A program made the translations under genes and the position numbers. Positions 58,901-64,000 of a DNA stretch of 64,000 bases are shown here, piece after piece. The first letter of the stretch is position 1. Each line of letters opens with the position of its first letter. The notes beneath the pieces were generated by a model that did no database searches, was not told the DNA's origin, and worked only from the letters and a program-made list of their open reading frames with translations. Origin of the DNA: Aurifilum marmelostoma (taxonomy: Eukaryota; Ascomycota; Sordariomycetes; Diaporthales; Cryphonectriaceae); assembly GCA_027559495.1 (NCBI GenBank), contig JAMXSV010000024.1, positions 1,302,001-1,366,000 on the forward strand, in the 5' to 3' direction.

Positions 58901-61699
58901 ATGTTGATCGCCAGTTTCTCCCTCCAGGCCTGTCGAACGTCTTTCCGGGGCATGCGGCCGATGACGCGGATGAGGAAGTCGGGAACCATCCAGGTCAGCA
59001 GCATGGTGAAGAACATCCACCGTTTCCGGCTACCGCTGTCCCTGAACTCCTCGACCTCCTCCATGTTCTTCTCATTGCTCCTCTGAGCCATCTCCTCGCG
59101 GGTCTCGAGGTTCTTGAACATATCGCCGTTGCCGAACGCAGACCCGCCCGCTTCTGAGCGAGCATCGATCTCGTTGCTGCCAAAGTAACCCGACTTGTGC
59201 TTGTCGTGATAGCCAGGAGTGTTGCTTGCAGAAAGCAGACGTTCCTTGGAGGTGGCGAATGGGTCGCCGGGGCTGATACCTGGGGTGAGAGAATCGCCAT
59301 TGTCAGAGGGAAGGCCGAGCCGAGTAGAGTCGGCTTCCACCAGGTTGCACACCTCCAACCAGCAACGCTCGCTGAGGAATACTCCGGTGGAGCCCAGCAG
59401 CACCTCGTTGCTCGGCCACCGCCTCTCCTCGACGGCAAGCTCGACCTTCTCCCGCTCACTGCCGACGAGGATAGTGTCAGCGTCGGCCATGCCGAGAAAC
59501 TCGGCAAAAGGCAAGAAGACGCTGAAGTCTGCAGAGCGGAGGCGTTGGCTAATCTCCGCAATGCCAAATGTCTGCACCTGCGTCCGGACGCACTTGCTGT
59601 CGAACTGGTTGGCGATCCGCCTGTCGTTGGGCTTGAGGCAGAAGACGAAGTACAGATTCGTTCCGGGCGCAGTCACAGACTTGGTAACGTTTTCGAGGGC
59701 GGACAAGAACTGCCCAGAAGCGCCCTGCTCGCTGTGGCGAAGGCTGCGCTTATGCTCACTGCCGTCATCGTCTGGCTTCTCCGAGGCATCACGTCGTGCG
59801 GCGCCCAGACGGGGACGAGGGCGGCCCTTCCTCGACATGACGCTGGGCGCACGCATAGGCTTGGAGCTGACGGTCGCCTGCATGACGGTCGTCTTCTCAT
59901 GGGGGTGAACAACGGTCTGAAGGGCCTCCTGACCAAACAGGCGAGCAACGAACTCGCTCTTGGTCGAGTTGATGAGGTTGAGGAGATCACCAGAGATGAC
60001 CTCGCCATTCTCCTCCACCAGGCCCTTGACGGGATACTCAACCTCTCCTGCGAAATGCCGGACCGTGAAGGACGCAGCTGTGTTCTCAGTGTAGAAGTTG
60101 CTGCCCGGCAGCTTGGCGGTCGCAGAGCTGACCGAGATGGCTGGGTTCTTGTTCTCGAAACGCTTCCTCAGGCTCTCCAGCAGCTGCATGTCAGTGCGGT
60201 GGCGGCGGGTCTGGTCATCAAGGATGCTGAGCAGGCCATTGCCAGGCTTCAAGAGCCCCTTGTTGGCGTCGGAGTTATCGAAGTAGCTCGTTGCCGTCAC
60301 AGACACTTCCTCGGTCTCCAAGAGTTCCGCCTTGTTATCAAAGAAGTTCTTCAGCGTGAGGTTGTACAGCGCCTCAGTCGCGGCATTGTTCAAGAGCTGG
60401 TCCAACGCCGAGTTTGTGGAAGACTGCTGGGAGAAGCCCGGGAAGTCAACAATGGAGATGGTGTTGGCGATGGACTCCTCAGCAACACAGATCTTCTGGT
60501 TGATGGCCTCAATGAGCCATGCAACGAGCAGGGAGTACAGAGTCCTGGCCAGCTCGTTGGCGTTGGACCGGGCACCAGCGGGGTCCAGCAAGACCGTGAC
60601 CCTCTCCTTGTGGATCATCTTGGTCTTGTAGCCCAGGGTCGTCTGGAGATCCTGCTGGCTGACGCCCAAGAAGGCTGCCACGATCCCCAGAACATCCTTG
60701 TTCTTTACAACGGTGGAGGTCTCTCCACCTTCGTGGGAGAAGCCTCCGCTGTCGTCACCTGTTGCAGTGGTGTTGTTGGAGGTCTCGAACTCTAGCTGTC
60801 CAATGTGGAGAATGCAGGCCAGAATCTGGCAAATCTCGGCCACATCACCCCTGGGGAACTCGAGTTTCCGCAAGGCGGTCTTGAACATCTGGAAGCCGTC
60901 GGCGTCATTGATGCCAACCTTTAGCTGTGTCGGGTGGCCGAGGTACCTCCAACGCTTCAAGCCGGTCCCAGGCTGGTCCAGGCCGAGATGGGCCTTCTCA
61001 GCGCTGCTTGTGCCAGCTAGCAGGTAATATAGGATGTGGAAATTCCGCTCGCCAGGGGGAACATCGGCTATACGGCTCCTCTCGAGACGGTGGTCGAGCA
61101 ACTTGCCACCGATCAGGTGCGGACGGGTCGACGCCGAGGTATCATACTGCAGCTCGTAGAAGAGACCCGCCTTGGACGCGGTCGGCGTCGTCGCCGTCTT
61201 GGTCGTGGTCAGGGTATCGAAGATATAGGCAGCCATAGAGACCTTGTTGGACAGCGGGGTAGAGGTCTTGTTGAGGAGGGCCGTCAGGAGATGTGACCGG
61301 ATAGTCGTCTTGCCGGAGCCAGATTCACCCCTACGATTTTCCACCACAAGTCAGCCAGTTGGCCTAGGGAAGAGCGGCTGGATCTATTACTCACAAGAAC
61401 AGAACGGCCTGGTTCTCAGCACGATGCCCCAGCCTGAGGTAGGCCCTGTCTGCCATGTCCTCGGCGCCGGCCATGGCACTGCCCTCTCTCGTGCCATCGC
61501 TACCCTTGGTCGACGAGGTATAAGTGTTGAGAGAGATAAGAGCGTGGGAGGAGAGGCGGGCGGTCGGTATGTTCACATGGAAGCGACTGGCAAGATGTGC
61601 GGTGATGTGCGTGTCGGACTGTAGGTGGGCAGGCAGCGATGGGAGCGAGGGCTGGGTGTGAGCCCCGCCGCCGCCGACCTGGAGCTGAGGAGAGGCCAT
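55936..61699 (-). CDS. csmA: Class V chitin synthase with myosin motor-like domain
   Basis: Polymerises GlcNAc from UDP-GlcNAc into cell-wall chitin at hyphal tips. Three exons, 61699-61395, 61330-56040 and 55967-55936, give 1875 aa. The N-terminal myosin motor-like domain has a complete P-loop GESGSGKTT (about 103-111, spanning the first splice) and a switch II DFPGF (about 397). Transmembrane helices flank a cytochrome b5-like segment ([20 protein letters not shown]). The catalytic domain has [22 protein letters not shown] and [10 protein letters not shown] (about 1541), followed by several helices. A DEK-C domain (about 1818-1866) ends the protein. The last exon, only 32 nt after a 72-nt intron, supplies [10 protein letters not shown]; stopping at the long exon would give a false end. 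An intact P-loop argues for class V and against the shorter class VII. It is needed for wall integrity and often virulence in related fungi. Confidence 0.95.
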
Positions 61700-64000
61700 G
61701 ATGGCGGTCGAGAGAGGCCCAAGACAGCCGGAGATGGCGTCTGGGAGAAGACCTCGAGAAAGGGCCGCCGGAGCGCTGTCTTTGTGGTGTACCTAAACGC
61801 TCTGGACAGAAGAGAATGAACCCGGAGACACCAATTGACCGCGAGGGACGGGAGCCAGAAGGGACTCGTTGAGGAGTTTGGTGGTGCCTTGAAAGGCGAG
61901 AGGCTCAGAATGTTACCTCGCCGAGGTTTCTTGGGTAAAGAAGGAGGAGCGTTGAGAATCGATAAGTGAGTGCCTAGATAAATCTAGCACGTCCCGTAAC
62001 CGAATTAACGAACGACAAGTCCGAGCTCGGCTGCTCTCTCCAACGGTCGTCTCCGTCTCTGTCTAGGATAAGCGAATGTCTGAACGGAACGACATCAACG
62101 GAGAGGAGAGTCGAACCCAAAGGAAAGTTGTGCACAAAAAAAAAAGGCAAATGGAAAACAAAGGACAAGGGCAGGACAGGGACGATGCAACGGACGATCC
62201 GCGAACAAGCTTCTAAGGAAATCAGGAGTCGTCTGTGGTCAGCAGCAACTGCTATGGGAGCATTGTACAAAATTAGTTAGTTAGCGGCCTCCTCCTCCTG
62301 CCTCTCCTCGCCCTCCAGGGCCACCACACCTTCCAGGCGAGGAGGCGCTCGGATTGTCCCATGTTCAGGGGATCAAACCACCACACACAGTACCAGTTCG
62401 ATCAACCCAGCAGGCTACTCTAGACGAAGCACATGGAGCCTATTCTGATACGGCAGGCCATTGAGGCCTGAAGTGCAGGGCTGGTCCAAATACGAAGGCC
62501 AGGGGGCCCTGCAGCTGGACGCCTGGGGGGGGACATGACAGGGGGGTTTACCTGCTGCGCGCCCGCTGCAACCATGGCACCATGGAGACGGGAGCAGGAA
62601 GCGGTCTCGTTGTCAATTCCCAGGTTAAGCCCCCAAGAGGACTGGTTCATATGACGGTGGTGTGTTTACTACCGTTATGATCGCGTTTCCCCGCCTCTTC
62701 TTTGTTTAGTGCCAGTGTCGATGTTCGTGTGTGTGTGTGTGTGTGTGAGTGTGTCTTTAGGGCTACGAGACATTTTAGGCTCAAGATTAACCATCACTGC
62801 CTTTACTGACATAGCCGCACTGCTATCGTGATAAGGTTACTGTGGCCCGCATCCTCTATCCCGGACAAGACTTGGGGCACGAGAGTACCTGAGACCTGAT
62901 CCACGATGACAACATAACCTCCGGGATTGGCAGCCGGACAGGATACTGAATTCCCATGGTACATGCAAGTCCAACCCAGATCGACACCGGGGTTCTCCAC
63001 TGCTACTCTGCAGCCCAGAAAAGAAACAAGGCAAGGAAGACAAGTATAGGAAATAGACAATAAAACAAGCATCTACCGAGCGGCGAACTAAATCCGTTGA
63101 CGAATGTTTAGATCTGGAAAGGCTTTTCTTCTTGGATTGTTTTTTTTTCTTTCTTGTTTGTTTTTGTGTTTTCCCCCTGCACGGGTATGCCGGCTGATCA
63201 TTCTCGGTTTCTTGTCGACACGGGACGCGGCTACGCTAAAGAAAAGTGTGGTAGGGGTTGGTAGGCAAGGCTAGTACCGCGGTACCTCGAGTAAGTACTT
63301 GCCCAAGAGCGCGGTAGTCCGTACTATGTATTAGTGCTGTGTCATGCTATGTGCAAGTAAGTTCCCGCTGTAAAGGGGGACTTCAGGGTCCCTCCTAGAC
63401 ACACAAACACAGAAGGACATCACCCTGGCGACAAGTCTATCGCCTTTCTGATAGTGCTGTCGATCAGATATAAGTATTAGGAAAACAACTTCTTCAGGGA
63501 TGAGCAGATCTCCCGATCGTTGAAGATCCTCAGTCAGAAGTAGGAGAGCAGAGAGAAAAACACACCCAAAAAAGGGGGCATTGTCAAATGAGCATACATG
63601 GTAGGATGACGTTTGACACTGTCGGGGTTCCTTGAGCCCCCGGAACAACTGCATCCAGTTAGGCCATCGCCCTTATGTCCCGCCCAGATTCGTTGTCTGT
63701 TCCAACTTTGTGGCCCACTTCACATGATTCCAGAATTTCCAAGAAGAAGAAAAAGAAAGGTCCGCCTAGAGCCTCCGGACGCGAGCGAGTGGAGCTCGTC
63801 TTCCTCGACATGGCAAAATTGTGTCGCTTGCAGTGTAAAAAAGGGCGTGTCACAGATAAACAGGATGAGTCTGATAGCGAGATCCCCTGTATTATGGTAC
63901 CATTATACATACATACTATTAGTATCCTAGTATCGTATCGTGTGCTGTATACTTGTATGCAGCATGTACGTGCATCCACTTGGCCACCGGAATCCTCGTA
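61700..64000. other. Upstream region of the class V chitin synthase, right window edge
   Basis: 2.3 kb without a secure gene. It contains a (GT)n tract, a TACTATGTA copy (63322-63330) and the palindrome ATGGTACCAT (63894-63903). It may be a shared promoter with a divergent class VII chitin synthase beyond the window. A short minus-strand frame at 62803-63072 could encode an 89-aa secreted protein but is weak. Confidence 0.5.
62727..62747 (+). repeat. (GT)n dinucleotide tract
   Basis: Perfect GT repeat about 1 kb upstream of the chitin synthase start codon. Confidence 0.9.

Noticed and set aside
59197..60795. 532-codon open frame antisense to the chitin synthase
   Set aside because: It mirrors the codon pattern of the real gene, has no recognisable domain and overlaps the conserved motor domain; it is a shadow frame.
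62085..62130. GGGTTCGACTC on the minus strand, possible tRNA
   Set aside because: No matching stem or A-box; upstream is a homopolymer T run.

Overview
This window comes from the nuclear genome of a filamentous ascomycete (Pezizomycotina, most likely a Sordariomycete). The evidence is short introns of mostly 60-300 nt with CTRAY-type branch points, a class V chitin synthase with a myosin motor-like domain, an Msb2 signalling mucin, a histone H4 variant of the type known from Neurospora, and moderate GC with many homopolymer and microsatellite tracts between genes. I found no mobile elements, CRISPR arrays, rRNA genes or convincing tRNA genes. Fourteen protein genes are supported; nearly all needed manual exon joining.

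Left third (0-28 kb): HSP10 (-), a HAL4/SAT4-type kinase (-), mitochondrial ribosomal protein uL11m (-) divergent from SVF1 (+), the histone H4 variant hH4v (+), a membrane-anchored GNAT-type acetyltransferase (-), a 6 kb gap, a C2H2 zinc-finger protein (+), ribokinase (+), and a Dal5-type MFS transporter (-) convergent with ribokinase.

Middle (28-44 kb): the signalling mucin MSB2 (-), followed upstream by about 11 kb with no supportable gene.

Right third (44-64 kb): FKBP12 (+), a 4 kb gap, ubiquitin-activating enzyme E1 (UBA1, +), an ECM4/Xi-class glutathionyl-hydroquinone reductase (+), and a class V chitin synthase (-). The 2.3 kb beyond the chitin synthase start may be a divergent promoter shared with a class VII chitin synthase outside the window; this is inferred from the head-to-head arrangement in related fungi.

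Most genes are housekeeping or cell-surface/stress functions, and this is not a biosynthetic cluster. MSB2 and the chitin synthase both act in cell-wall and surface biology but are 23 kb apart. The strongest unusual signals are: (1) a +1 base in a C/G homopolymer near the 3' end of each of FPR1, UBA1 and the ECM4-like gene, best read as assembly errors; (2) an H4 variant with an extended N-terminus and a new basic C-terminal tail; (3) a dispersed 9-mer, TACATAGTA or its complement, found at least nine times and only between genes; (4) initiator codons isolated from the rest of the CDS by an intron; (5) a possible mitochondrial isoform of the ECM4-like enzyme; and (6) a GC-AG intron in FPR1.
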